Positions 16,346 through 24,960 are shown, counted from the first letter of the stretch. The stretch: 64,000 bases of DNA from Solibacillus palustris (GCF_022549215.1 NZ_JAKZFC010000001.1:186001-250000), one strand, 5' to 3'. A program made the numbers and translations. Notes: generated by a model not told the origin, from the letters alone.

Positions 16346-17536
16346 ATGCACTCTACAGAATTATCGAAGCAACATTGGTTGCTCATCTTAACACTTACTT
16401 TATTAACATTTGTTCTAGGAACAAGCGAATTTGTTATTGTGGGAATCTTAACTGATATTTCTTCAAGCTTTCAGATAACAAATGCAAAAGCAGGTACACT
16501 CGTTTCTGCGTTTGCAATCACGTTTGCCATTGCCACACCATTAGTGATGTCAGCAACAAGTCATTTTCCAAAGCGTAACTGGATGTTGTTTTTGATAGGA
16601 ACTTTCATTGCCCTGAATGCTTTGTGCGTAATTTCCACGAGCTATATCATGTTCCTTACACTTCGGATTTTGACGGCAATTGTAACAGGCGTATTAATCT
16701 CCCTAGCAATGATTGTTGCAAGTGAAACGATGCCGATTGAAAAACGCGGAATTGCAATATCATTCGTTTTTGGTGGATTCACACTTGCAAATGTCGTTGG
16801 AGTGCCTCTTGGTATTGTCATCGCTGAAAGGTACGGCTGGAATGCCACTTTCATTTTAACTACTTTACTAGGTAGTTTGGCGTTTTTGGCATCTTTTTCA
16901 TTCTTGCCAAATAAACTTAGCCAAGTTCGTAGTTCGATACTGGATCAGTTTTCTTTATTGGCCAACCCAAGAATTTTGATGGCTTTTTTCATTCCCGCTC
17001 TCGGATTCGGAGCAACTTATACTGTCTTTACGTACCTAGTTCCTATCTTGAACGGAATGGGCGCACCAGAAAACTCGATTAGTTTAATCTTGTTTGGTTA
17101 CGGATTTATCTCGATTTTCAGTAACATTCTCGCCGGCAAGATTGCTAGCCACAATGCAATCGGTCGCCTTAGATTTGTTTTTCTCGTTCAGGCAATTGTG
17201 CTAACAACTTTATTTTGGACAACAAATCATTTTATTTTAGGACTTGTTAACATTGGCTTGATGTCGTTAATGGCCATTCTCTTAACAACATCTACTCAGC
17301 TTTATTTAATAGACCTCGCAGGAATTTATCAGCCCAAAGCAACGGGACTTGCTGCATCACTTATGCCAGTGGCAAGCAATGTAGGTATCGCTTTTGGTTC
17401 TGCATTAGGCGGAATTGTATACCATCAAGGGAATTTAATGAATGTAACATGGGTTGGGGGAGTAGTTGCAGTCTGTGCAAGTCTACTAACTTTCCTTAGT
17501 TATCATTTTGACCAAAAACAAAAGAAATCAGCATAA
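16346..17536 (+). CDS. MFS transporter (DHA1 type), second copy in the region
   Basis: A membrane protein of 396 residues with about twelve segments: LTFVLGTSEFVIVGILTDISS (segment 1), GTLVSAFAITFAIATPLV, SMASETMP-like IVASETMPIEKRGIAISFV, GVPLGIVIAERYGWNATF (motif C) and a late NVGIAFGSALGGIVY. It is related to the protein at 13219 but clearly a separate lineage. The role is probably efflux of a small molecule. AAGAGGT precedes the ATG. No dedicated regulator adjoins it; a bidirectional terminator ends the unit. Confidence 0.9.
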   Translation: MHSTELSKQHWLLILTLTLLTFVLGTSEFVIVGILTDISSSFQITNAKAGTLVSAFAITFAIATPLVMSATSHFPKRNWMLFLIGTFIALNALCVISTSYIMFLTLRILTAIVTGVLISLAMIVASETMPIEKRGIAISFVFGGFTLANVVGVPLGIVIAERYGWNATFILTTLLGSLAFLASFSFLPNKLSQVRSSILDQFSLLANPRILMAFFIPALGFGATYTVFTYLVPILNGMGAPENSISLILFGYGFISIFSNILAGKIASHNAIGRLRFVFLVQAIVLTTLFWTTNHFILGLVNIGLMSLMAILLTTSTQLYLIDLAGIYQPKATGLAASLMPVASNVGIAFGSALGGIVYHQGNLMNVTWVGGVVAVCASLLTFLSYHFDQKQKKSA

Positions 17537-17658
17537 AAGGGAATCAACCAACGTTAGGTATGCTTCCTATATTCTTATGGTATCTCCAGAAGAACAAAAA
17601 CCTTTCTATACCATAGTTAATGATATTACAGTAATCTCTTTTTTATAAAAAATTGAAA

Positions 17659-17708
17659 AAAAGAAGTATCAAGAACGTTTAATCGTTGATACTTCTTATA
17701 ATTTTTTA
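17659..17708. terminator. Bidirectional intrinsic terminator
   Basis: AAGAAGTATCAA pairs with TTGATACTTCTT, with T-rich tracts on both sides. It serves the MFS gene on plus and the remnant at 17714 on minus. Confidence 0.82.
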
Positions 17709-17713
17709 TTGAA

Positions 17714-17827
17714 TTACTTTAACATTTTTTTGTCCAACAACCCGTACTTAAGCTGTCCAAACTTTGCTTGATTATAATATCCATTCTTGCTATTCAAGAC
17801 TTTTACACCATTAACGGTTTCAACCCA
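17714..17827 (-). pseudogene. C-terminal remnant of an unidentified gene
   Basis: A minus-strand frame of 37 codons reads WVETVNGVKVLNSKNGYYNQ, then AKFGQLKYGLLDKKMLK and a stop. It has no start codon; a TAG lies directly upstream and a family B repeat sits just beyond. The protein-like composition and the terminator right after its stop suggest the tail of a decayed gene. I do not recognise the family. Confidence 0.35.
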
Positions 17828-17839
17828 CTAGTTCGGACT

Positions 17840-17892
17840 AAAACATCCTTTATTTATGATACGGTTCTCCGTGATTTGTCTAAATGCGGTTT
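17840..17892 (+). repeat. Dispersed hairpin repeat family B, copy 1
   Basis: TTATTTATGATACGGTTCTCCGT followed by TAAATGCGGTTT. The family consensus is a roughly 55-base unit: CGCACTTACTTATGATACG, GTTCACCGT, then TAAGTGCGG, whose ends pair. The left arm of this copy is degraded. Confidence 0.65.
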
Positions 17893-17920
17893 GCATTAAA
17901 TATTGCTTTAATAGTAATGC

Positions 17921-18175
17921 TCATTTCCACCTCTCTAATTTGTGAAGATTTTTTACAAACATTCCTGCCAAAAACTTCGGAAAACCCATTTCGATGCACA
18001 TATCTTTTACAAATCGTTTCATTTCATCTACCGAAATGTCCTTTTGCGTGAATTCACCTTCTTGATAACAATGCTTACAGTACATACTACTTTTATTTAA
18101 ATTTTTCTCTGTACCACGATCTTCAATTTTTTTTAAAGGCATGGCACAGCTTTGGCATTTTTTAAATTCTTTCAT
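17921..18175 (-). CDS. Zinc ribbon domain protein
   Basis: A cytoplasmic protein of 84 residues. CQSCAMPL near residue 8 and YCKHCYQEGEF near residue 32 supply two CxxC pairs, the pattern of the putative zinc ribbon domain (zf-ribbon_2). A helical region, VDEMKRFVKDMCIEMGFPKF, completes the family. It is often annotated only as a zinc ribbon protein; binding partner unknown. GAGGTG precedes the ATG. It lies 25 bases after the HEAT-like gene on the same strand and is probably co-transcribed with it. Confidence 0.85.
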   Translation of the reverse strand: MKEFKKCQSCAMPLKKIEDRGTEKNLNKSSMYCKHCYQEGEFTQKDISVDEMKRFVKDMCIEMGFPKFLAGMFVKNLHKLERWK

Positions 18176-18200
18176 ACGATCACCTCAAAATGTACTTTTA

Positions 18201-18827
18201 TTAAGCCTCTAATGTTTTATAAATCTTTTGGACTCTTTTTAATTGTGGTGCTGTTAGGTATTTTTCTCTTTTTCGTAACACATTCAATAATTCCTCTTTA
18301 TTTTCATCTGTTACGGCTAAAAGCGTACTTTCCGAGTGCTGAGGAATTTCCTTTGGTCTGCAATTCTCAAGGTGATGGAGTAATATTGGAAAAATCACAT
18401 CATTCTTTTCCTTACTGACAGCTGCTAGCCTCGCAAGAGTTAGGACACCTTTATCAATTGTAATAACTGAACCAACTTTCATTGCACTTTTTAATATGTC
18501 AAGATGAGCCATAATGGTTTCTGATGCACCCTCGGCAATCGTAGCTAATGCCGTCATTCCGCCCCAGACCAAACGATTATTACGGCTTTTTAGCAACTCT
18601 ATAAAAGTCAGGGCGTACTTACTTATGAGTTCTGGTTTAACTTGCCCAATTTCGTACGCTACTTTAATACAATCGTATTGAATCTTTTTATCTTTGCAAG
18701 TTAGGTTTTCAATTATTTCTTCGATGCCCTCATAATTTTCTTCATTGGCTAATTTATGTGCCAGCTCAATATTTGGCACTTCATCATTTCGACTTAGTTG
18801 AGAAGCTAACAGGTTTACAACTGACAT
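18201..18827 (-). CDS. HEAT/ARM-repeat-like protein
   Basis: A soluble helical protein of 208 residues: KLANEENYEGIEEIIENLTC, KIQYDCIKVAYEIGQVKPEL, LLKSRNNRLVWGGMTALATI and LDILKSAMKVGSVITIDKGV. The repeated pairs of amphipathic helices with spaced alanine and isoleucine match HEAT-like repeats, which act as protein-binding scaffolds. No catalytic motif is visible. GAGGG precedes the ATG. It leads a two-gene unit with the zinc ribbon protein. Specific function unknown. Confidence 0.72.
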   Translation of the reverse strand: MSVVNLLASQLSRNDEVPNIELAHKLANEENYEGIEEIIENLTCKDKKIQYDCIKVAYEIGQVKPELISKYALTFIELLKSRNNRLVWGGMTALATIAEGASETIMAHLDILKSAMKVGSVITIDKGVLTLARLAAVSKEKNDVIFPILLHHLENCRPKEIPQHSESTLLAVTDENKEELLNVLRKREKYLTAPQLKRVQKIYKTLEA

Positions 18828-19078
18828 GATTATCCCTCATTTATCAAATTTATTTTATGTAATACATTATTACATTTAACCCTTAACCAATCTATATTCT
18901 TCTGCTTGTTTTGTAATAAATTTCTTACGAGATATTATCGTTTAATATTAGCAATATTATTGCAATATAAATGCCATAGACGTAAACAAATTAACACCTC
19001 CTTGTTCTTTTTCTCAGAAAAATCTATGATACGATTATTTTAAATTAACAACCAAGAACGAACATGGAGGATAAATAA

Positions 19079-20086
19079 ATGCTTAAAAAAATTATATCAA
19101 TTGTACCAGTTGCAATGCTTTCGGTAACTTTAGGTGCTAATGTTCAAGCTGCAACGATTACCGTACAAAAAGGAGATACACTTTGGGATCTATCACGTGC
19201 AAATAATACATCTGTAAAAAATATTCAAACGTTGAATCATCTTACTACCGACCTTATTCACCCCGGGGATGTCCTAACCATTGCACAGCAAAAACAATAT
19301 ACCGTTAAGCAAGGTGATACATTATGGGAAATAGCCCTAGATCATCAAGTAACAGTTTCGCAAATAAAAGAATGGAATCAATTACATACGGATGTCATTC
19401 ATCCAGGTTTAAATCTAATCATCTTTGAAGGTTTGAAAACTAGTAATACGGTTGTAACTGAAAAGCCAATAATGCCTGTAGCAGATGAATCAAAGGAAAC
19501 TACAACTGAAGCAACCGCTCCATCAACAAATAATACAGCTTCAAAGGATAGTAAGCCTGAAAAAACTGCTCCACCAACAAGTAATACAGCTTCGAAGGAT
19601 AGTACATCTGAAGCAACTGCTCCATCAACAAGTAATACAACTTCGAAGGATAATACAACTGAAGCAACTGCTCCATCAACAAGTAATACAATTTCGAAGG
19701 ATAGTACAACTGAAGCAACTGCGCCATCAACAAGTAATACAACTTCGAAGGATAATACAACTGAAGCAACTGCTCCATCAACAAGTAATACAGCTTCAAA
19801 GGAAATTACAGTTGAAGCAACAGCCTATACGGCTTCATGTGAGGGATGTTCAGGTATTACCGCTACTGGAATTAACCTTAAAACAAACCCGAATGCAAAG
19901 GTCATCTCAGTTGACCCAGCTGTTATTCCACTTGGTAGTAAAGTTTATGTAGAAGGCTATGGTGAAGCGATCGCAGGGGATACAGGCGGAGCCATTAAAG
20001 GAAATCGAATCGATGTCTTTGTTCCTTCTCAACAGGATGCAATCAATTTTGGAGTAAAACAATTAAAGGTAACAATATTAAACTAA
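19079..20086 (+). CDS. Secreted LysM-LysM-3D domain cell wall protein (YocH-like)
   Basis: A protein of 335 residues. A signal peptide (MLKKIISIVPVAMLSVTLGA, cleaved near NVQAA) is followed by two LysM domains, TITVQKGDTLWDLSRANN and YTVKQGDTLWEIALDHQ, that bind peptidoglycan. Next comes a low-complexity linker of six 17-residue units (consensus ATAPSTSNTTSKDNTTE). The C-terminal 3D domain starts at VEATAYTASCEGCSG and holds the aspartates in SVDP, AGDTGG and RIDVF, the lytic transglycosylase-like fold of YocH and YorM. It is probably a wall-remodelling enzyme. GGAGG precedes the ATG. The linker repeat is nearly identical at DNA level (51-base period), so copy number may vary between strains. 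Confidence 0.92.
   Translation: MLKKIISIVPVAMLSVTLGANVQAATITVQKGDTLWDLSRANNTSVKNIQTLNHLTTDLIHPGDVLTIAQQKQYTVKQGDTLWEIALDHQVTVSQIKEWNQLHTDVIHPGLNLIIFEGLKTSNTVVTEKPIMPVADESKETTTEATAPSTNNTASKDSKPEKTAPPTSNTASKDSTSEATAPSTSNTTSKDNTTEATAPSTSNTISKDSTTEATAPSTSNTTSKDNTTEATAPSTSNTASKEITVEATAYTASCEGCSGITATGINLKTNPNAKVISVDPAVIPLGSKVYVEGYGEAIAGDTGGAIKGNRIDVFVPSQQDAINFGVKQLKVTILN
19510..19800 (+). repeat. Tandem 51-base coding repeat in the LysM-3D gene
   Basis: About six units encode ATAPSTSNT-x-SKD-x-TTE. Their DNA period gives long open frames on both strands, which are artefacts. Confidence 0.85.
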
Positions 20087-20257
20087 CATATCTACTACCA
20101 GCCTATCCTTAGGATTGCTATATATGTACAAAAAGGTGATTTGAATCTTAAATAAAAAAAGGAACCAGTTTTTTTTATTAAAAGTCAAGAGTTAAAGTAA
20201 TACACTTGTTACATTAGTATTCTTTATGAAATGTGCAACATTATAACGAGTTATTTT

Positions 20258-20293
20258 TAAGCTGAACTATTTTTTAATTAGTTCAGCTTTTAT
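20258..20293 (+). terminator. Intrinsic terminator after the LysM-3D gene
   Basis: AAGCTGAACTA pairs with TAGTTCAGCTT and a T-rich tract follows. Confidence 0.75.
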
Positions 20294-20365
20294 TTGTGAT
20301 TCAAATTATAATTAGAAATATTTGCGAAATGAACGTGTAAAATAATTGAGATGCTAAATTGTACC

Positions 20366-20399
20366 TTGTTCAACTAACGGGGCAGGTTAGTTGAATAAG
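20366..20399 (+). repeat. Dispersed repeat family C, short copy
   Basis: TTCAACTAACGGGGCAGG-TTAGTTGAATAAG, an inverted repeat holding only the outer arms of the longer copies at 21812, 22754 and 24985. Confidence 0.6.
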
Positions 20400-20443
20400 A
20401 CAATGGAAGTTTTCATGTCGCATTTGACACAAACTGCGAAACA

Positions 20444-20476
20444 AAAAAAGGCAGCGCAAAGCATTCTGCCTTTAAA
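20444..20476 (-). terminator. Intrinsic terminator for the proline dehydrogenase remnant
   Basis: AAAGGCAG pairs with CTGCCTTT; read on minus it is followed by seven T, just past the stop of the remnant at 20496. Confidence 0.7.
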
Positions 20477-20495
20477 ATATTCATACTCCTTTTTA

Positions 20496-20720
20496 TTAAT
20501 AAAGGGAGGTCTGTAAGTTTTTTGACTCAATCATATCAGATACAAACGTATACAGATTTGGTGGATGCTCTGCAATGCGGTGTGCAAGATACAAGTACCA
20601 TTCCGTGCGATATGTGACGTACACTTTTGTTTGTAGATTTTCATTTCTCAATGATTTAATTAAATCTGGACGAACGCCATAATTCCGGTATTGGAATAGT
20701 CATAATTGATTGTTCCCAGG
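20496..20720 (-). pseudogene. Proline dehydrogenase C-terminal remnant
   Basis: A minus-strand frame reads YGVRPDLIKSLRNENLQTKV, YVTYRTEWYLYLAHRIAEHP and PNLYTFVSDMIESKNL, then stop. The YVTYGTEWYLYL...RxAE-x-P-x-N pattern is the end of proline dehydrogenase (PutB/FadM type), which oxidises proline to pyrroline-5-carboxylate. An in-frame TGA at 20700-20702 interrupts it and nothing of the barrel remains upstream. The YGTEW glycine is arginine here. A decayed gene, with its terminator still present. Nothing gene-like was found from 20721 to 20913. Confidence 0.68.
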
Positions 20721-20913
20721 GACGTGAAAATTTAAGATAATGGATTTCTCGCAGTTTGGGGGAGCTCAAACGTTCTTCAATTTAGCTTGTTTCTACAACA
20801 CGATTACACTTCCATTTCATCCCCTGGCTAGTCACTCTTATATATCCGATTCAAACCACCTGTGATATGATGACAGAATAATAAAGTGTGATTTTAATCA
20901 AGGGGTGTTTAAT

Positions 20914-21573
20914 ATGTATCAAGAGACAAATAAGATTGATTTAGTTCAAAAGGTTTTAAAAAACTGGAAAGGCTTTTTCATCCCATATGAGATGGCGTTA
21001 AATGAGTTGAAGAGTGATTTCAATATTATTGATCTTGAATGGAAATCGAAACACGGATACTCTCCCATTGAGCATATGAAAACACGCATGAAAACTATTA
21101 TGTCATTGGTTGAGAAAATTGAAAATAAAGAAATACCGCTGACTCAAGAATCTATTAAACAAGAAATACGAGATATTGTTGGAGTACGAATTGTCACTAG
21201 CTTTATTGATGATGTATATTTGCTGAAGGAACATATCGAGCAGCGTGAAGATATTCGCATGATTAGAGTAAAAGACTATATTAAAGAACCTAAAAAGAGT
21301 GGCTACAAAAGCCTTCATCTTGTTGTAGAAACGCAAGTCATCTTATCTAATGAAGTGATATGGGTTCCCGCGGAAATCCAAATCCGAACATCCGCTATGG
21401 ATTTTTGGGCATCAACAGAACATAAACTCAACTATAAATATCAAGGTGAATCGATACCGGAAGAAGCTCAAAAACAATTAATTGAGCTATCCAATGCTTC
21501 CTCGTTACTGGACAAAGAAATGTCTAAATTAAGAATTCAACTACTATCTAGTGAAACAGATTCAAATGGATAA
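20914..21573 (+). CDS. ywaC: Small alarmone synthetase (RelP/YwaC type)
   Basis: A (p)ppGpp synthetase of 219 residues without hydrolase or ACT domains. It has IEHMKTRMKTIMSLVEKI, the synthetase core RDIVGVRIVTSFIDDVYLL, GYKSLHLVVE and VPAEIQIRTSAMDFWASTEH with the catalytic E, and ends in LNYKYQG. The opening VLKNWKGFFIPYEMALNELK follows YwaC (RelP/SasA) more closely than YjbM (RelQ). It transfers pyrophosphate from ATP to GDP or GTP, usually under cell wall stress. The ATG at 20914 is chosen because AAGGGG lies eight bases ahead; the GTG at 20905 lacks room. Single-gene unit with a terminator. Confidence 0.9.
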   Translation: MYQETNKIDLVQKVLKNWKGFFIPYEMALNELKSDFNIIDLEWKSKHGYSPIEHMKTRMKTIMSLVEKIENKEIPLTQESIKQEIRDIVGVRIVTSFIDDVYLLKEHIEQREDIRMIRVKDYIKEPKKSGYKSLHLVVETQVILSNEVIWVPAEIQIRTSAMDFWASTEHKLNYKYQGESIPEEAQKQLIELSNASSLLDKEMSKLRIQLLSSETDSNG

Positions 21574-21579
21574 ATAATG

Positions 21580-21620
21580 AAAACAGAGAAAATCTACTTG
21601 ATAGGTTTTCTCTGTTTTTT
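21580..21620 (+). terminator. Intrinsic terminator after the alarmone synthetase
   Basis: AAAACAGAGAAAA pairs with TTTTCTCTGTTTT. Confidence 0.88.
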
Positions 21621-21811
21621 GTTATTTCTATAATAGTTCTTAAAAACGGACATTTTACATTGAAGTGACCCCTTAAACTTAAACACAGTTATTAACATTA
21701 TTGACACTGGGAAATAACAATCTTATGAATAAGGACTATCATAAGATTCAATCTATGTTAGATGAAATCTAATACACAGTACGACCATAATGTGTAATAA
21801 AAGAGAAGGTG

Positions 21812-21908
21812 CTTCTTCGACTAACGGGGGCTTTACTTGAAGGTCATTGAGTTGCATATGCAGTTCTTTTTTCTTTATTGAACTAACGAAGGAGTTTAGT
21901 TGAATAAG
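21812..21908 (+). repeat. Dispersed repeat family C, full copy
   Basis: AACGGGGGCTTTACTTGA, then GAGTTGCATATGCAGTTC plus a T run (a terminator-like hairpin), then TTGAACTAACGAAGG and TTTAGTTGAATAAG. Outer arms are complementary. The rest of the 21621-22024 gap shows no gene. Confidence 0.72.
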
Positions 21909-22024
21909 CAGGTTACTATAAACAGATATACCAAAGTGGAATTTTAAATTCCATTACTATATTGAATGAATATTTGAAAGAAAAAGTGCAGTAGAGATAT
22001 TTCCTAATTACTCTGTCAAATTTA

Positions 22025-22050
22025 AAAATCCCCAGTTTTATACTGGGGAA
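22025..22050 (-). terminator. Intrinsic terminator after the DUF3231 gene
   Basis: CCCCAGT and ACTGGGG form a stem; a T run follows on the minus strand. Confidence 0.75.
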
Positions 22051-22071
22051 CTAATTATTTGGTGGTTCTAA

Positions 22072-22581
22072 TTATTTTTCTGGATGATTTACATGTAATG
22101 GTGGAGGTACAAGCCAACCTTTATCTTTATTAAGGCGTAATAGTTTGGCACCAAGCAGTGCTTTAGCTGTATGGAATTGACCATACATTAAGCCAATGTC
22201 TTCTCTAATTGACATACCCATTGCTTGACTACAAGCAACTAAACAAGCAGCAGCGTCTAATGATAATGCGGCACTAATTTCAGGATCATTAAACTTTGCA
22301 CCAGGAGGGATATCTTCTAGTCTTGCATCTGCACGTTCAGGCGGTGCAGGAGGTAATGCAATGCCATTGGTTTTTAGAATCTCTTCTAAAGGTTTAACTT
22401 CCTCTTTTATACCTTGAACAAATTCTTCTATGATTTTTTTCAAGTCTTTATCACCAGCATGATTATAAAATGTTTGATACCCAGCAATCATGCCATAGTT
22501 TGCAGCAAGATTTGTCCAGATACTGAATACCTCACCATAATGTAATGGTTCGTCTTTTGGATTACCGCTAAACATACCCAT
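22072..22581 (-). CDS. DUF3231 family protein
   Basis: A soluble helical protein of 169 residues: MGMFSGNPKDEPLHYGEVFS, IWTNLAANYGMIAGYQTFYNH, EEVKPLEEILKTNGIALPPA and ISREDIGLMYGQFHT-like SIREDIGLMYGQF. The opening (EPLHYGEV) and the proline-rich LPPAPPERADAR turn are those of DUF3231, a four-helix, ferritin-like family common in spore formers and present as tandem repeats in longer relatives. This is a single-unit form. Function unknown; a spore or coat link is possible but not shown here. GGAAG precedes the ATG. Single gene. Confidence 0.82.
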   Translation of the reverse strand: MGMFSGNPKDEPLHYGEVFSIWTNLAANYGMIAGYQTFYNHAGDKDLKKIIEEFVQGIKEEVKPLEEILKTNGIALPPAPPERADARLEDIPPGAKFNDPEISAALSLDAAACLVACSQAMGMSIREDIGLMYGQFHTAKALLGAKLLRLNKDKGWLVPPPLHVNHPEK

Positions 22582-22753
22582 ACTTGCACTTCCTTTTCTG
22601 TTTTTTTGCCATATTCAAAACAAGGATAGTATAGGCAAAATCAGAAATGTAATTCATAAAAAATTATTTTTACGAAACAATATGAGGTAATGAATAAATG
22701 AGTAAATCCACTTTTCATTGCGATTATGCAAGAATTTGTGAAGACTCACACTT

Positions 22754-22844
22754 ACACTAACGGGGGCTTTACTTGAAGTTCATTGAGTTGCATATGCAGC
22801 TCTTTTTTCTTAATTGAACTAACGAAGAAGGTTAGTTCAATAAC
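22754..22844 (+). repeat. Dispersed repeat family C, full copy
   Basis: Nearly identical to the copy at 21812 over AACGGGGGCTTTACTTGA, GAGTTGCATATGCAGCTC with a T run, and TTGAACTAACGAAG...GTTAGTTCAATAA. The rest of the 22582-23055 gap holds no recognisable gene. Confidence 0.72.
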
Positions 22845-23055
22845 TTATGTTACTTTGTTCCATTTAATTCGTTTAACTTTACATCAAGAACCTTTTTCAC
22901 AGCAGTCTTAGGGCTGAGAATAAGGCGTGAAATGGCTAAATAATAAATGGTTCAATTAGGCTATTTGACGGTGTGCTGGTTACATCTTTTCGTTATTTTT
23001 TGAGGAAATTCAAAGGTTATGATAATTTAATTTGATTGAAGGAGATTAGAAAGGC

Positions 23056-23092
23056 TAAAAGGGATTCGAAATGCGATCCGAACCCCTTTTGT
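23056..23092 (-). terminator. Intrinsic terminator after the SDR gene
   Basis: AAAAGGG-TTCG pairs with CGAA-CCCCTTTT across a nine-base loop, downstream of the minus-strand SDR. Confidence 0.65.
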
Positions 23093-23144
23093 TTACAAAC
23101 AGTGAATGACTGTGGTTACCGTCATATTGACATAAAAATTGAAT

Positions 23145-23915
23145 TTATTTTGCTCCCATACCACCGTCAATTCGGTACTGAGCTCCTGTAATAAAAGCAC
23201 TGTCATCGGAGGCAAGGAATACTACTAAATTAGCAATATCGCTTGGCTCGCCATAACGCCCTATTGGAATACTGTTAGAAAGTGCTGTTTTAGCAGCCTC
23301 TGCATTTCCTGGTGCAAAACCTTCTTCTAATGATTGAATCATTCTTGTGTTTACAGGTGAAGGGTGAATTGAATTTACGCGCACATTTGCACTAGCAGAT
23401 TCAAGTGCTGCTGCTTTTGTTAGTCCTACTACCGCATGCTTCGAGATACTGTAAGGCGATAAATTAGGGCCGCCATTTAGTCCTGCCACAGAAGAAGTAT
23501 TGATAACACTACCAGAACCTTGCTTTGTCATAATTGGTAGAACATATTTCAATCCTAAAAAAGCACCACGAACATTAACATTCATCACTTTATCAAAGTC
23601 TTCCATTTTCTGTTCAATAAGAGGAGCTACTTTACCTTCAATACCAGCATTATTAAAGAAAATATCAATTTTCTCAAAATGTTCAACCGCTACTTTTACG
23701 TAATTTTCTACATCGGACTCTTTTGAAACATCGGCTTGAACTGTTAGTACTTCACCAAAAGGAGCTAGTTCTTCTTTAGATTTTGCAAGTGATTCTTCAA
23801 ATAAGTCCACTAATACAACTTTAGCGCCTTCTTTTAGGAATTGTTCTGCTGTTACTTTCCCGATGCCACCTGCTCCACCAGTAATAATTGCAACTTTCCC
23901 AGATAATCTTTCCAT
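23145..23915 (-). CDS. Classical SDR family oxidoreductase
   Basis: A protein of 256 residues. It has the TGGAGGIG cofactor loop (residues 12-19), D37 after VVLVD favouring NAD, NNAG (FFNNAGIEG), the catalytic serine in INTSSVAGLNG, YSISKHAVVGL (Y-x3-K) and the C-terminal FITGAQYRIDGGMGAK. These fix it as a classical SDR of the glucose or 3-oxoacyl dehydrogenase type. The substrate cannot be read from sequence. It is divergent from a LysR regulator across a 127-base gap that contains a 34-base palindrome, so it is very likely the LysR target. GGAGGG precedes the ATG. Confidence 0.92.
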   Translation of the reverse strand: MERLSGKVAIITGGAGGIGKVTAEQFLKEGAKVVLVDLFEESLAKSKEELAPFGEVLTVQADVSKESDVENYVKVAVEHFEKIDIFFNNAGIEGKVAPLIEQKMEDFDKVMNVNVRGAFLGLKYVLPIMTKQGSGSVINTSSVAGLNGGPNLSPYSISKHAVVGLTKAAALESASANVRVNSIHPSPVNTRMIQSLEEGFAPGNAEAAKTALSNSIPIGRYGEPSDIANLVVFLASDDSAFITGAQYRIDGGMGAK

Positions 23916-23980
23916 ATTTATATACCCTCCATTTGTTTTTTCTTTGCATTTATAATTTCCATTTTATCAATTAATCATAA

Positions 23981-24014
23981 TTAAGTATAATTAATATATA
24001 TTAATTATACTTAA
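23981..24014. promoter_or_regulatory. Perfect 34-base palindrome, probable LysR operator
   Basis: TTAAGTATAATTAATAT is followed directly by its exact reverse complement. It lies midway between the divergent SDR and LysR genes, 66 and 29 bases from their start codons. It contains T-N11-A spacings typical of LysR-type sites. It would cover the LysR promoter, as expected for autoregulation. Confidence 0.7.
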
Positions 24015-24042
24015 GTATTGCTAATGGAAGGGTGTATAGAAA

Positions 24043-24960
24043 ATGAATATCGAACAACTGGAAAATATCGTTGAAGTGACAAAAACAAAGTCTCTCGCAA
24101 TTGCCTCTAAAAATCTTCATATTACTCAATCTGCTATCAGTCAATCTATTTCTAAATTGGAAAAGGAATTAGGTGTAAAGTTATTTACACGCTCACGGTC
24201 GGGAACTATACCCACTTTAGAGGGGCAAATAATAATCCAGAAAGCATTTGAAATCATCAAAAATATTGAAGAAATAAGAGTAGAAGCTCAAAATCAGTCA
24301 AATAATCAGGAAGGAGAAATAAGAATAGTAACGATACCTATTGCGATGGACTCTTTAGTAAAAATGATATCTAGCTTGATAAAGGATTACCCTAAAGTTA
24401 AGTTTGAAATATCTGAGTCGGGATCTAATGAAATAATGAATAGCATAAATGAAAATAAAGTAGATCTAGGTTTAATTGCAATAGAAAAAGACTCATTTGT
24501 AAAAGAAAAAGGGATAAATTTTGAACCATTTTTGGAAGGGGAAATAGTTGTTGGGGTTGGAAAGAACTCTCCATTGGCAACTAGGAAAAGTATTACTCCT
24601 CAAGAAATGCTGGATTATCCCTATGTAGTATATAATGAAGTATACAATCGTGAGTTTCTTGAACATTTTAGTAAAACAGTTGGACCCGTACAAATATTGT
24701 TTACAACCAACAATGTGTCAGCCATTCTAAATGCTTTAGAAGATGATATAGCCATAACAGTTGGATACGATTTTTCATTTTTTAATGCGCCAGCCGTTTC
24801 TAATGGTGACATTGTTACACTTGAGATTAAAAATTATGAACAACAACCCATAGTGTTAGGTTGGGTTAAGTCGGAAAAATTAAAAAATTCTCAATTTTAC
24901 CGATATTTTATAGACCGTTTGATTCAAGCGTTTGAAGAAGCAAATCTGTATAAGTGGTAA
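24043..24960 (+). CDS. LysR family transcriptional regulator
   Basis: A protein of 305 residues. The N-terminal winged helix reads MNIEQLENIVEVTKTKSLAI, SKNLHITQSAISQSISKLEK and LGVKLFTRSRSGTIPTLEG, the family signature. Residues from about 90 form the periplasmic-binding-like effector domain (GEIRIVTIPIAMDSLVKMI, VDLGLIAIEKD, YPYVVYNE). It presumably activates or represses the divergent SDR gene in response to a small molecule. GAAGGGTG precedes the ATG. The 34-base palindrome just upstream is its likely site. Confidence 0.93.
   Translation: MNIEQLENIVEVTKTKSLAIASKNLHITQSAISQSISKLEKELGVKLFTRSRSGTIPTLEGQIIIQKAFEIIKNIEEIRVEAQNQSNNQEGEIRIVTIPIAMDSLVKMISSLIKDYPKVKFEISESGSNEIMNSINENKVDLGLIAIEKDSFVKEKGINFEPFLEGEIVVGVGKNSPLATRKSITPQEMLDYPYVVYNEVYNREFLEHFSKTVGPVQILFTTNNVSAILNALEDDIAITVGYDFSFFNAPAVSNGDIVTLEIKNYEQQPIVLGWVKSEKLKNSQFYRYFIDRLIQAFEEANLYKW

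Noticed and set aside
19485..19952. Long open frames on both strands over the LysM-3D gene
   Set aside because: They arise from the 51-base periodic repeat; the composition is low complexity.
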